Shown piece by piece: positions 1-8,749 of a stretch of 56,449 nt of DNA. Numbering within the stretch: the stretch's first letter is position 1; each line of letters starts with the position of its first letter. The translations under genes and the position numbers were made by a program. This stretch comes from Candidatus Omnitrophota bacterium (GTDB lineage Bacteria > Omnitrophota > JACPQZ01). Location of the stretch: NCBI GenBank assembly GCA_016190205.1, contig JACPQZ010000033.1, positions 1 through 56,449 on the forward strand. Reading direction: 5' to 3'. The notes beneath the pieces were generated by a model, which saw only the letters and a list, made by a program, of their open reading frames with translations, was not told the DNA's origin and searched no databases.

Positions 1-8
1 AAAGGATT

Positions 9-1064
9 ATGACCTATCGTGAAGCTCTGTTCGAGAGCATGCACGAAGCCCTCGAACGACACGAAGAGGTTGTTCTTTTGGGGCAGGGGGTGGATGACCA
101 CAAGGGGACATTTGGAACGACACTGGGTCTGGCCCAGAAATTCGGCTCGCGCCGTGTTTTAGATACGCCCCTATCGGAAGAGGGGATGACCGGCATAGCG
201 ATCGGGGCGGCCCTGAACGGTCTCTATCCCATCCAAACTCATATCCGTGCCGATTTTGCTTTTCTAGCCATGAATCAGATTGTCAATCTTGCCGCTAAAT
301 ACAAGTACATGTTCGGGGGCCGGTTTGAGGTGCCCATGCTGATTCGGATGGTCGTGGGACGAAGCTGGGGGCAGGGGGCGCAGCACTCTCAAAGCCCGCA
401 ATCTGTTTTTTCGCATATTCCCGGTCTCACGGTGATCATGCCGGCTCATCCCGAGGTCGTCTTGAAGTCCTATTCGTATATTGTCTCCCGGCATCGGGGA
501 CCGGTGATCTCGCTCGAGCATCGCCTCCTGTATGACTTGAAATTCCGGGTCATGAATGGTTCCGTTTCGAAAGATGAATCTCCTTTGAGAACCAGGCTGA
601 TTCGATCAGGACGTGATGTCACGATTCTTGCGACGTCGATTATGGTTTTGGAGGCGGAACGCGCGGCGGATTATCTGGCGCGGGAGGCGAAGATCGAGTG
701 CGAAATTATCGATCTAAACTGCGTTTCACACCCGGACGCAAACATGATTTGTGAGAGTGTAAAAAAGACCGGACACCTGCTGGTAGCCGACACCGGTTGG
801 CAGGCGTATGGGGTCTCTGCCGAGGTCACTCGAATCATCTGCGAATACGCCCCGTCTTTACTTAAGGCCCCCGTGGTGACGCTGGGAATGAAACCGTCGC
901 CCTGCCCCACGGCCAAGAGCCTGGAAGATGTCTATTATCCCAATCAAGGTGTTCTGATAGATGCCATCGCCCGGCTCGTGACGGGAAAGAAGGATCACTC
1001 CATTTCTCTTCCGGCCGAACGGTCGATGGCGGATGTGTACAAGCGTTTCAAGGGCCCTTTCTAA
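9..1064 (+). CDS. ThDP-dependent 2-oxoacid dehydrogenase E1 beta subunit (orphan)
   Basis: This 351-residue protein has the length and layout of a pyruvate or 2-oxoisovalerate dehydrogenase E1 beta subunit: a pyrimidine-binding ThDP fold in the N-terminal half and a transketolase C-terminal fold from about residue 200. The loop PLSEEGM (54-60) carries the glutamate that activates the ThDP aminopyrimidine, and WGQGAQHSQSPQ (120-131) matches the conserved histidine-serine loop of the family. An alpha subunit is needed for activity; none lies downstream, so it may be just upstream of the window. A paralogue at 32116-33180 shares the loops and the terminal GPF. Embedded among sugar genes and without E2 or E3, it more likely serves acyl or acyloin transfer to a sugar than central metabolism (inference). 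The start has a close AAAGGA. Confidence 0.9.
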   Translation: MTYREALFESMHEALERHEEVVLLGQGVDDHKGTFGTTLGLAQKFGSRRVLDTPLSEEGMTGIAIGAALNGLYPIQTHIRADFAFLAMNQIVNLAAKYKYMFGGRFEVPMLIRMVVGRSWGQGAQHSQSPQSVFSHIPGLTVIMPAHPEVVLKSYSYIVSRHRGPVISLEHRLLYDLKFRVMNGSVSKDESPLRTRLIRSGRDVTILATSIMVLEAERAADYLAREAKIECEIIDLNCVSHPDANMICESVKKTGHLLVADTGWQAYGVSAEVTRIICEYAPSLLKAPVVTLGMKPSPCPTAKSLEDVYYPNQGVLIDAIARLVTGKKDHSISLPAERSMADVYKRFKGPF

Positions 1065-1079
1065 GGGCAGAGGACCACG

Positions 1080-2069
1080 ATGCGGATCTTAATTACCGGA
1101 ATTACCGGCATGGTGGGGAGTCATCTGGCCGATTATATCCTGGCCCGCCACCCCACGGTAGAAGTTCACGGGCTGGTGCGTTGGCGAAGCCCCCGTGACC
1201 ACATTAAGGAGATCGAGTCTCAAATTATTCTTCACGAGGCCGATCTGAATGACTTGAATTCTCTCGTGACGCTGGTCAGGAGGGTGAAACCGGAACGCAT
1301 CTTTCATCTGGGGGCACAGTCTTATGTGGGAATGAGCTTTAACGCGCCTGCCCAGACCCTAGAGACCAATATCATCGGAACGACCCATCTCCTGGACGCG
1401 GTCCGGATAGCGGGAATCGATCCCAAGATTCATATTTGCAGTTCTTCGGAAGTCTATGGGCAGGTCCGGGAGAATGAGGTGCCCATCCGGGAGGACAATC
1501 CGTTCCGGCCCGCCAGCCCCTATGGCGTTTCCAAAGTGGGTGAAGACATGATCGCCTTCCAGTACTTTACTTCCTACGGCGTGCAGACCATCCGTACGCG
1601 CATGTTCACTCATACGGGACCGCGGCGCGGGGATGTCTTTGCAGAGAGTGCGTTTGCCAAACAGATCGCCGAGATTGAAGCGGGGATTCGTGAAGGCCCG
1701 GTGAAGGTGGGGAATCTCGCCAGCGTCCGTACCGTGGCCGACGTCCGGGATGCGGTTCGTGCCTACTGGCTTTTGCTCGAAAAGTGCCCGGCGGGCGAAG
1801 TCTATAACATAGGAGGAAACCAGACGGTCACCGTAGGCGAAATTCTGGAGCGCCTTAAAGGCATGGCCACGTGCCGGATCACGCATGAAAGAGATCCGGC
1901 TTTAATCCGCCCGTCCGATGTCACCCTGCAGATCCCGGACACTACCAAGTTCAGGCAAGCGACGGGCTGGGAACCCGAAATCCCTCTGGAGACTACCTTG
2001 CGGGATTTGTTGGACTTTCACCGAAATCGGACCCGGGAGGGAAGGACGTCACCGCTGACCCATGTCTGA
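1080..2069 (+). CDS. GDP-mannose 4,6-dehydratase-like extended SDR
   Basis: This 329-residue extended short-chain dehydrogenase has the Rossmann fingerprint TGITGMVGSH at residues 6-15 and an SSSEVYG motif followed by the catalytic pair Y148 and K152 (YGVSK). The pattern HTGPRRGDVFAESAF is typical of GDP-mannose 4,6-dehydratases. Such enzymes convert an NDP-hexose, or in heptose loci GDP-D-glycero-D-manno-heptose, into the 4-keto-6-deoxy sugar in the cytoplasm. A second GMD-like gene at 17363-18382 has its Y and K at the same residue numbers, so this looks like a paralogous pair that may act on different sugars. The start is the ATG behind AGAGGA. The gene overlaps the next start by 8 bases. 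The family call is firm; the substrate is not known. Confidence 0.9.
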   Translation: MRILITGITGMVGSHLADYILARHPTVEVHGLVRWRSPRDHIKEIESQIILHEADLNDLNSLVTLVRRVKPERIFHLGAQSYVGMSFNAPAQTLETNIIGTTHLLDAVRIAGIDPKIHICSSSEVYGQVRENEVPIREDNPFRPASPYGVSKVGEDMIAFQYFTSYGVQTIRTRMFTHTGPRRGDVFAESAFAKQIAEIEAGIREGPVKVGNLASVRTVADVRDAVRAYWLLLEKCPAGEVYNIGGNQTVTVGEILERLKGMATCRITHERDPALIRPSDVTLQIPDTTKFRQATGWEPEIPLETTLRDLLDFHRNRTREGRTSPLTHV

Positions 2070-4044
2070 GACGGTTGTGGGACTAGTGCAAATCAACAAT
2101 AGCTTTTCGGGGCAGAATTATCTGCCGCTGTCCGTCGGTGTGCTGCAGGTCTATGCCCAGAAATACCTCGAGCGGCCCGATAGATTTCAATTTCTCCTGC
2201 CTGTCTACACGCGCGTGTCCGTCGAGCAAGCCGTCAACCGTTTGAAAGACGCAGACGTCGTTCTTTTTAGTACCTATGTTTGGAATATCCGGATTTCCCT
2301 CGAGGTGGCGAGGACGCTCAAGCGCTTAAAGCCCGAAGTGATCGTCGCCTTTGGGGGACCCCAGGTACCCGAGCGCCCCCGGGAAGATGAGGTATTCCTG
2401 CGGGCACACCCGTTTATCGACGTGGCGTGCCATGGCGAAGGCGAGCAACCGGTCGTCAAGATCCTTGAGCGAAGCGGGACGGACGATTGGCAAAGTGTCC
2501 CTTCGACAAGTTTCATTTCGAAAAAGGGAAGTTATGTTCAAAATCCTAAGGGGTCCCGTTTGAATGACCTGGCCGCCGCGCCTTCACCTTACCTAGGGGG
2601 GGCGTTCGCCCTGCTGATGGAGGCCCATCCGGAGGAACGCTGGATCGGCTTATGGGAAACGAACCGGGGATGCCCGTTTTCGTGCACCTTCTGCGATTGG
2701 GGCTCGGCCACGCAAAGCAAGGTGTACAAGTTTGACCTGGAGCGTTTGTTGAGAGAGGTCGACTGGTTTGCCGAGCATCGAATCGAATACGTCTTCTGCT
2801 GTGATGCCAATTTCGGAATTCTGCCGAGGGATATTGACATTGCGCGGTATGTCTCCGGGACGAAAGAAAGGGAAGGCTACCCGCACGCCTTGTCCGTGCA
2901 GAACACGAAAAACGCGACCGAGCGGGCCTATCAGGTCCAGAAGATCCTGTCCGATGCGGGACTGAACAAAGGGGTGGATATCGCCTTGCAATCGGTGGAC
3001 CCCAAGACCCTCGAGAGTATTAAGCGGGGCAATATCTCGACGGAGACCTATCAGGAATTACAGCGTCGGTTTACGCGGGACGGTATCGAGACTTACACAG
3101 ATGTGATCTTAGGGCTGCCGGGGGAATCGTACGGTTCTTTTGTCGAAGGCGTCTCGCGTATCATCGAGAACGGGCAGCACAACCGCATCCAATTCAACAA
3201 CCTGTCCATCCTGCCGAATGCCGAAATGGGGGACCCCGAGTACCAGAAAAAATACGGTCTCGTTACCGTCGAGACCCAGGTCGTCAATATCCATGGTTCC
3301 CTGGATGCGTCGGAGGATGAGATCTTCGAGACGCAAGAGCTTGTGGTGGCGACGCGCGACATGCCCCAGGAGGACTGGGCGCGCGCCCGCGCCTTTTCAT
3401 GGATGGCCGCACTGCTTCACTTCGACAAAGTCCTGCAAATACCCATTGTGCTCATTCATAACATTTGCTCCGTCAGACCACGGGAGCTTATCGAGCGCTT
3501 CTTGGACGATCGGCTCGCAGATGCATCGGTTCTGGCCTCCGTCCGCCATTTTTTCCTAGAGAAGGCGCGAGACATCCAAAAAGGGGGCGCGGAGTACTGT
3601 CAGTCCCGCGCGTGGTTGGGCATCTGGTGGCCGGCTGACGAGTATATCCTGATTAAATTAAGTCGGGAAAAGCAGCTCGATGCCTTCTACCGGGAGGCGG
3701 AAAGACTCCTCGGGAGTTTTTTGGAAGAGCACCACCTGGGTTTGCCTTCGGCCATTTTGAAGGAGGCAGTTCAGCTGAACCGCGAGCTCATAAAACAGCC
3801 GTTCCATACGACGGATCTCCATTTGGATCTTTCTTATAACATTTGGGAATTTTATCAGGCCTCCCTCCGCGGCGGCGCCCTGGCGCTCATGGAGCGGCCC
3901 AATCGGTGCGTCATCAACCGCACCGAAAAGCAGTGGTCCACATGGAATGACTGGTGCCGTGAGGTGATTTGGTGGGGCAACAAGAAGGGGGCGTATATGT
4001 ACGGAAACAACATTGTAGAGCCCCAGCTTGCGGGACATTATTGA
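2062..4044 (+). CDS. B12-binding-domain radical SAM protein
   Basis: This is a 660-residue protein. Residues 1 to about 150 look like a cobalamin-binding Rossmann domain (hydrophobic strands, GGPQVPERP, then a GEGE turn), without a visible DxHxxG motif, so any cobalamin would be bound without the histidine ligand. The radical SAM core follows, with the CxxxCxxC cluster motif at C204, C208 and C211 inside NRGCPFSCTFCDWG. A long C-terminal region of about 230 residues has no domain I can name. B12-dependent radical SAM enzymes often methylate unactivated carbons or rearrange substrates, and here the substrate would be a sugar or lipid precursor (inference). A homologue with the same cysteine spacing lies at 54875. 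It starts 8 bases before the previous stop. Confidence 0.9.
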   Translation: MSETVVGLVQINNSFSGQNYLPLSVGVLQVYAQKYLERPDRFQFLLPVYTRVSVEQAVNRLKDADVVLFSTYVWNIRISLEVARTLKRLKPEVIVAFGGPQVPERPREDEVFLRAHPFIDVACHGEGEQPVVKILERSGTDDWQSVPSTSFISKKGSYVQNPKGSRLNDLAAAPSPYLGGAFALLMEAHPEERWIGLWETNRGCPFSCTFCDWGSATQSKVYKFDLERLLREVDWFAEHRIEYVFCCDANFGILPRDIDIARYVSGTKEREGYPHALSVQNTKNATERAYQVQKILSDAGLNKGVDIALQSVDPKTLESIKRGNISTETYQELQRRFTRDGIETYTDVILGLPGESYGSFVEGVSRIIENGQHNRIQFNNLSILPNAEMGDPEYQKKYGLVTVETQVVNIHGSLDASEDEIFETQELVVATRDMPQEDWARARAFSWMAALLHFDKVLQIPIVLIHNICSVRPRELIERFLDDRLADASVLASVRHFFLEKARDIQKGGAEYCQSRAWLGIWWPADEYILIKLSREKQLDAFYREAERLLGSFLEEHHLGLPSAILKEAVQLNRELIKQPFHTTDLHLDLSYNIWEFYQASLRGGALALMERPNRCVINRTEKQWSTWNDWCREVIWWGNKKGAYMYGNNIVEPQLAGHY

Positions 4045-4063
4045 GAACTCGATCAGGTATGAA

Positions 4064-5254
4064 ATGAAACGGCTTGCACAGTCAGCGCATCATTTGGAAG
4101 GTCAGCCGATGTTCAGAGTCCTGGCCAAGGTCCAGGAGCTTGAGCGCAAGGGGCAGGATATTATCCATTTTGAGATCGGAGATCCTGATTTCGCCAGCCC
4201 CGGGCATGCCGTCGAGGCAGCCGTCCGCGCCCTGCGCTCGGGGAAGACGCATTATGCGAATTCCATGGGAATCGTGGAACTCCGCGAGGCGCTCCGTGAG
4301 CACGCTGAGAGGGAATGGGGTATTAGACCCTCATTAGACCAGATCCTCGTGGTGCCGGCCAATGCCATCGTGTATCTCGTCATCCGCTGTGTGGTTAATC
4401 CGGGCGAGGAGGTGATCGTTCCGGATCCCTGTTTTCCGACGTATCTTTCTGCGATCCATTTTATCGGGGCCCGGCCCGTGCGTGTCCCGCTGGATGAGGC
4501 CCGGGATTTTAAGCTGGATCCGGAGGCGGTCCGCGAAAGGATCACGGACCGTACCCGCCTCATCATCCTGAATTCGCCGCACAATCCCACAGGCTCGGTC
4601 ATGTCTCCGGGCGACGTGGACACGGTGGCGGCCCTGGCAGAGGAAAAGGATGTGTATCTTTTGAGCGACGAGGTCTATCGCAAGGTCGTTTATGGAGGGA
4701 GCGTGCCGCGTTCGCCTTCGGTCCGGGACGGCTGCAGGAAGCGAACCGTGATCTTGAACAGTTTTTCAAAATCCCATGCCATGTCGGGCTGGAGGCTGGG
4801 ATATGCCATCGGGCCCGAAGAGGTGATCGAAAAGATGAATCTCCTACTGCAGACGATCATCTCCTGCGTGCCGCCCTTTATTCAATACGGAGGCATAGGC
4901 GCCCTGGATCCTGACAGCGAAGAGCGGGTGGCGGGCATGGTGCGTGAATTTCAAAAACGGCGGGATGCGATGGTGCATGGCCTCAACGGCCTGCGGGGCG
5001 TCTCGTGCCGGACACCGGGTGGCGCGTTCTACGTCTTCCCCGATATCAGAGGAACGGGTTTTGGTTCGGCGGAATTTGCCGAGCTTATGCTGGAGAAGGC
5101 AGGCGTTGCCTTGCTGCCGGGGCCGCACTTCGGGGACCATGCGGAAGGGTATGTCAGGCTCTGCTACACGATTCCCGTTGGCCAGATCGAGAAGGGTATC
5201 CAGCGCATGCACCACGCACTGGACGAGATCCCCGTGAGCCCTGCGCTATCATGA
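4064..5254 (+). CDS. Class I/II PLP-dependent aminotransferase
   Basis: This 396-residue fold-type I aminotransferase resembles the aspartate aminotransferase group. It shows NSPHNPTGS (the NPTG phosphate and carboxylate loop), the DEVYRKVVYG aspartate region and the PLP lysine K236 in SFSKSHAMSGWRLGY. I chose the ATG at 4064 behind an AGGT. The frame is open back to a TTG at 4028, which would overlap the radical SAM gene by 17 bases. Unlike the DegT enzymes at 28853 and 29986, this class normally handles amino acids and 2-oxoacids. It could therefore supply or consume a 2-oxoacid for the ThDP enzyme that follows directly, with overlapping ATGA (inference). The true amino acid is unknown. Confidence 0.9.
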   Translation: MKRLAQSAHHLEGQPMFRVLAKVQELERKGQDIIHFEIGDPDFASPGHAVEAAVRALRSGKTHYANSMGIVELREALREHAEREWGIRPSLDQILVVPANAIVYLVIRCVVNPGEEVIVPDPCFPTYLSAIHFIGARPVRVPLDEARDFKLDPEAVRERITDRTRLIILNSPHNPTGSVMSPGDVDTVAALAEEKDVYLLSDEVYRKVVYGGSVPRSPSVRDGCRKRTVILNSFSKSHAMSGWRLGYAIGPEEVIEKMNLLLQTIISCVPPFIQYGGIGALDPDSEERVAGMVREFQKRRDAMVHGLNGLRGVSCRTPGGAFYVFPDIRGTGFGSAEFAELMLEKAGVALLPGPHFGDHAEGYVRLCYTIPVGQIEKGIQRMHHALDEIPVSPALS

Positions 5255-6975
5255 TGCGCGTTTCGGATTACATTGCAGGATTTTTGCTTCAGCGCGGGGT
5301 GAAGGACATTTTCATGCTGACCGGAAACGGCGCCATGTATTTGAACGATGCTATTTCGCAGTCCGGTATCCGTTATGTCTGTGCCCGCAACGAGGCTGCG
5401 GCGCCCATGATGGCCGAGGCGTACGCGCGGGTGAAACAGTCTCTGGGGGCCGTGTGCGTGACGAGCGGCCCCGGATCCACGAACGCGGTCCCTGGTTTGG
5501 CGGAGGCGTGGGTGGATGCGGCCCCGATCCTCATTTTGTCTGGGCAGGTGCAAAGGAGCCATACGACGCACAATGCGGGGCTTAAGGGGTTGCGCACGTT
5601 TGGCACGGCCGAAATCAATATCATACCCATCGTCAGCACGCTCACCAAATATGCGGTCATGGTGAACGAGGCAGAATCCATCCGATATCATTTGGAAAAG
5701 GCCTACACCCTGGCCACCACCGGCCGCCCCGGACCTGTGTGGCTGGACATCCCTATGGATATTCAGTATGCCCCTGTCGACCCTGAACATCTTAAGGGTT
5801 ATACGCCGCCCCAGGAGCGGACCGCTGATCTCGAGGTTCATGTGGACGCGTTGTTGGAGAGGCTCGCGCGCGCGAAGAGGCCTCTTTTGATCGGGGGTCA
5901 TGGAATCCGCCAGGGGAGGGCGTCTACGGAGTTTCGTGAACTGGTCGAGCTTTTACATGCCCCTGCCATTTTCTCCAGATTTGGGCAGGACCTCCTGCCT
6001 TTTTCGCATCCGTTTAACCTGGGGCAGGCGGGGGTGAAGGGCTCGAGGTACTGCGGGTCCGTCATGAAGTCGGCTGATCTTGTCATCTCCCTGGGGTGCC
6101 GTCTGGCAGTTCAGATGGTGGGTCATAAGTTCGACGCCTTTCACCCCGGTGCCAAGGTGGTGATGGTGGATTTGGAAAGGGACGAGCTGGATAAGCCGGG
6201 GGTAAAGCTGGATCTCGCCATCCAGGCCGATGTCAAACCTTTCCTTACGAGGCTGGTCTCGCGCCTTAAGCAGGAAACGCTTCCCGATTGGAGCGATTGG
6301 CTGGGACGGTGTCAGGAGCTCAAGCGGGATTATCCCATGGTAACCCCTGCCCAGCGAAGAAATCCGATCGACCTCTATTATTTTATGTCACGGCTGGACG
6401 CCCTGGCAGACCGCCATCATATTTTCGTGACCGACGCAGGTTCGAATTACTACGTGGGCGGCCAGGTGTATCACTTTGAAAAGGGTCAGCGCGAGATCAC
6501 CTCGGGGACCTTTGCGGCCATGGGACTTTCCATTCCGCTCGCGATCGGCGCAAGCATCGCCCGCCCGGATGCCCAGATCCTGGCCGTCACCGGAGACGGG
6601 TCGCTGGAGTTAAACATTCAGGAGCTCAAGACCCTCTCGCATTACGGTTTAAACGTCAAGCTCTTTGTCATCAACAATGGGGGTTATGTCTCCATGCGCA
6701 ACTGGCAGGACGGCCATTTTGAAGGGAGGCGCATCGATACCGAACAAAACACAGGGATAGGGACCCTCAACCTTCAACGTATCGCGCACGCATTCGATAT
6801 GCCCTACGACCGGATTGAGCGGGTGGAAGAGATTGACGGTAAGGTGGGCGAGCTCATGCAGGGGAACGGGCCTGTCTTTGCAGAGGTCTTCTGCGATCAA
6901 AACCAAAGAATAGTCGAGCCTATCAAGGATCTGTCCTTCAATGCCAAGCAAAAAGAGTATTCGATTCCTGTTTGA
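5251..6975 (+). CDS. Acetolactate synthase-like ThDP enzyme
   Basis: This 574-residue protein has the three-domain layout of acetolactate synthase and related ThDP enzymes. The catalytic glutamate E48 lies in CARNEAAAPMMAEAY, the central domain spans roughly 190-330, and the ThDP/Mg site runs from GDG (448-450) to NN (475-476). The open frame extends back to 5005, but the start is the ATG at 5251, which overlaps the previous stop as ATGA and gives the canonical N-terminus (SDYIAGFLLQRGV). The family decarboxylates a 2-oxoacid and ligates the two-carbon unit to an acceptor. In yersiniose A biosynthesis a homologue (YerE) attaches such a unit to a keto sugar. With a sugar cluster on both sides and no regulatory subunit, a sugar carboligase is more likely than valine biosynthesis (inference). 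Confidence 0.9.
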   Translation: MMRVSDYIAGFLLQRGVKDIFMLTGNGAMYLNDAISQSGIRYVCARNEAAAPMMAEAYARVKQSLGAVCVTSGPGSTNAVPGLAEAWVDAAPILILSGQVQRSHTTHNAGLKGLRTFGTAEINIIPIVSTLTKYAVMVNEAESIRYHLEKAYTLATTGRPGPVWLDIPMDIQYAPVDPEHLKGYTPPQERTADLEVHVDALLERLARAKRPLLIGGHGIRQGRASTEFRELVELLHAPAIFSRFGQDLLPFSHPFNLGQAGVKGSRYCGSVMKSADLVISLGCRLAVQMVGHKFDAFHPGAKVVMVDLERDELDKPGVKLDLAIQADVKPFLTRLVSRLKQETLPDWSDWLGRCQELKRDYPMVTPAQRRNPIDLYYFMSRLDALADRHHIFVTDAGSNYYVGGQVYHFEKGQREITSGTFAAMGLSIPLAIGASIARPDAQILAVTGDGSLELNIQELKTLSHYGLNVKLFVINNGGYVSMRNWQDGHFEGRRIDTEQNTGIGTLNLQRIAHAFDMPYDRIERVEEIDGKVGELMQGNGPVFAEVFCDQNQRIVEPIKDLSFNAKQKEYSIPV

Positions 6976-6984
6976 AAGGCGGTT

Positions 6985-7815
6985 ATGGAAATCCGCGATT
7001 TAGAAGAAAAGGCCCGTCGCGTTCGTCTGTCGGTTTTGGAAAGCATCGTGGCCAGCGGCAAGGGCCACATCGGGGGGACCTATTCCTGCACCGACCTCCT
7101 GGTGGCCCTCTATTATGCGGGGATTTTAAGATTCAATTTCCGTGACCCCCGGTGGCCAGACCGGGACCGGTTTCTGATCGGAAAGGGGCACGCCTGCCTT
7201 GCGCTTTATTCCATTTTTACGGACCTGGGGCTCCTTCCTGATGCGCGCTTTGATACTTACGGACAGGACGGCGGGTTGGGCGGTCAACTCGATACCTCCA
7301 TCCCCGGCGTCGAGTACAACACGGGTTCCTACGGCCATGTGTTGGGGATAGCTGCAGGCATTGCCCTCGCGGCCAAGATGGATCAGAAAAGCCTTAGGGC
7401 CTACGCACTCATGGGTGACGCGGAAATGTACGAGGGTTCGGTGTGGGAGGCCATTGTCTTTGCGGGTCACCACAAGCTGGACCGTTTGGTGGGTATCATA
7501 GACCGCAATCGCTTGTCGACGACGGACATGTTGGACGACGACAGCTTTTTCAAGGACTTCAAAGAAAAGATGCGTTCCTTTGACTGGGATTGTCATGAGT
7601 TCAACGGACATTCCTTCCCCGAAATCCTGGATGTGTTCGACCGAATCCGGAACGCCCTCCGGCCGGTTATGCTCATCGCCCATACCGTCAAGGGTAAGGG
7701 CATTTCATTCATGGAAAACGGCATCAAGTGGCATCATGGCGTTCCCACGGCCACAGAGGCCGAGCGCGCCAGGAGGGAGCTTGTGGGAAAGGATCAGGTA
7801 GCCCATGTCAGATAA
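6985..7815 (+). CDS. Transketolase, N-terminal (ThDP-binding) subunit
   Basis: At 276 residues this is the separate N-terminal half of a split transketolase. It shows GKGHIGG (25-31), IGKGHA (65-70) and the ThDP/Mg motif GDAEMYEGSVWEA (144-156) with DRN at 173-175. Together with the next gene it transfers a two-carbon ketol unit from a ketose phosphate to an aldose. In this setting it could make sedoheptulose 7-phosphate, the entry substrate for heptose synthesis, or transfer a ketol unit to a sugar to branch or lengthen it. Both roles are inference. The ATG follows AAAGGCGG and lies 9 bases after the ThDP enzyme gene. Its stop overlaps the next start by 11 bases, as expected for a pair made in equal amounts. 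Confidence 0.92.
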   Translation: MEIRDLEEKARRVRLSVLESIVASGKGHIGGTYSCTDLLVALYYAGILRFNFRDPRWPDRDRFLIGKGHACLALYSIFTDLGLLPDARFDTYGQDGGLGGQLDTSIPGVEYNTGSYGHVLGIAAGIALAAKMDQKSLRAYALMGDAEMYEGSVWEAIVFAGHHKLDRLVGIIDRNRLSTTDMLDDDSFFKDFKEKMRSFDWDCHEFNGHSFPEILDVFDRIRNALRPVMLIAHTVKGKGISFMENGIKWHHGVPTATEAERARRELVGKDQVAHVR

Positions 7816-8728
7816 AGACGTTCGGGATGCCTTCTTTGACGAAGTGTATACAATCGGAGGGCAGGATAAGGATTTCGTTTTCCTGACGGATGATATGGAT
7901 GCCTTCAGCCTGCGAAGGTTTAAACAGGATTTTCCCTCCCAGTTCGTCAACATTGGGGTGGCCGAGCAGAACATGATCAATCTAGCGGCGGGGTTGAGCC
8001 TCTGCGGAAAAAAAGTATTTGTCTATGGGATTGCTTCGTATGTGACCCTGCGCTGTTTTGAGCAGATCAAGGTAAACCTCTGCAGCATGAATATCCCCGT
8101 CACGATCATCGGCGTCGGGGCGGGCTTTTCGTTCAGCTTTGACGGGCCCACACACCACGGTACGCAGGATATCGCCGTCATGCGAACCCTCCCGGAGATT
8201 ACGCTCTATAATCCCAGCGACTCAAGCGCCGCCTCCCGCTGTGCCTGGCTTGCGTACGAAGGCAAGGGCCCGGTCTACGTGCGCTTGGAAAAGGGGGTAT
8301 ACCCTTCTCTGGGGTACGGGGAGGACGAGCTCGCGGATGGCTTTAAGATCGTGCGGCCCCTGCAAGGGCTCAATATCGTGAGTTCCGGGTTTATGACCCA
8401 TGAGGCCCTGCGCCTGGCGGAGGGGCTTAAGAAGCGGGACGTCCGGGCAGGGGTGGTGGATCTTTTTCGGTTAAAGCCCGTGCGTGAAACTTTTCTAGCG
8501 AAGGTGGTAGAAAAGTCCAAGGTGCTGGTTACGGTGGAAGACAATTCTCTTGTCGGCGGTATTGGAACGATCGTGGGAGAAATCCTGGCGGATGCCGGAG
8601 TTTCGATTCGACTGAAGAGGATCGGCGTTCGGGATAAACAGTTCTTGCATTACGGCAGCCGCGCGTGGCTTCACCAACTAAACGGTTTGGACGCGGAGAG
8701 CCTTTTGGCCTCCGTCTCTGGGACGTAG
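7805..8728 (+). CDS. Transketolase, C-terminal subunit
   Basis: This 307-residue partner of the preceding gene holds the pyrimidine-binding domain, with the activating glutamate E54 in GVAEQNM, the GPTHHGTQD loop near 114-122 that lines the active site, and the transketolase C-terminal domain from about residue 185. Split transketolases are common in archaea and many bacteria, and in secondary or surface sugar loci they can have specialised substrates. The coupling to the previous gene, with an 11-base overlap, supports a heteromeric enzyme. The family call is firm; whether it feeds sedoheptulose 7-phosphate or modifies an NDP-sugar cannot be told from sequence. Confidence 0.92.
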   Translation: MSDKDVRDAFFDEVYTIGGQDKDFVFLTDDMDAFSLRRFKQDFPSQFVNIGVAEQNMINLAAGLSLCGKKVFVYGIASYVTLRCFEQIKVNLCSMNIPVTIIGVGAGFSFSFDGPTHHGTQDIAVMRTLPEITLYNPSDSSAASRCAWLAYEGKGPVYVRLEKGVYPSLGYGEDELADGFKIVRPLQGLNIVSSGFMTHEALRLAEGLKKRDVRAGVVDLFRLKPVRETFLAKVVEKSKVLVTVEDNSLVGGIGTIVGEILADAGVSIRLKRIGVRDKQFLHYGSRAWLHQLNGLDAESLLASVSGT

Positions 8729-8749
8729 AGGACGCGCTCGTGTTAGAAA

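Noticed and set aside
5005-5250. N-terminal extension of the acetolactate-synthase-like protein
   Set aside because: These 82 codons lie inside the aminotransferase gene and do not match any ThDP enzyme N-terminus. The ATG at 5251 gives the family start.
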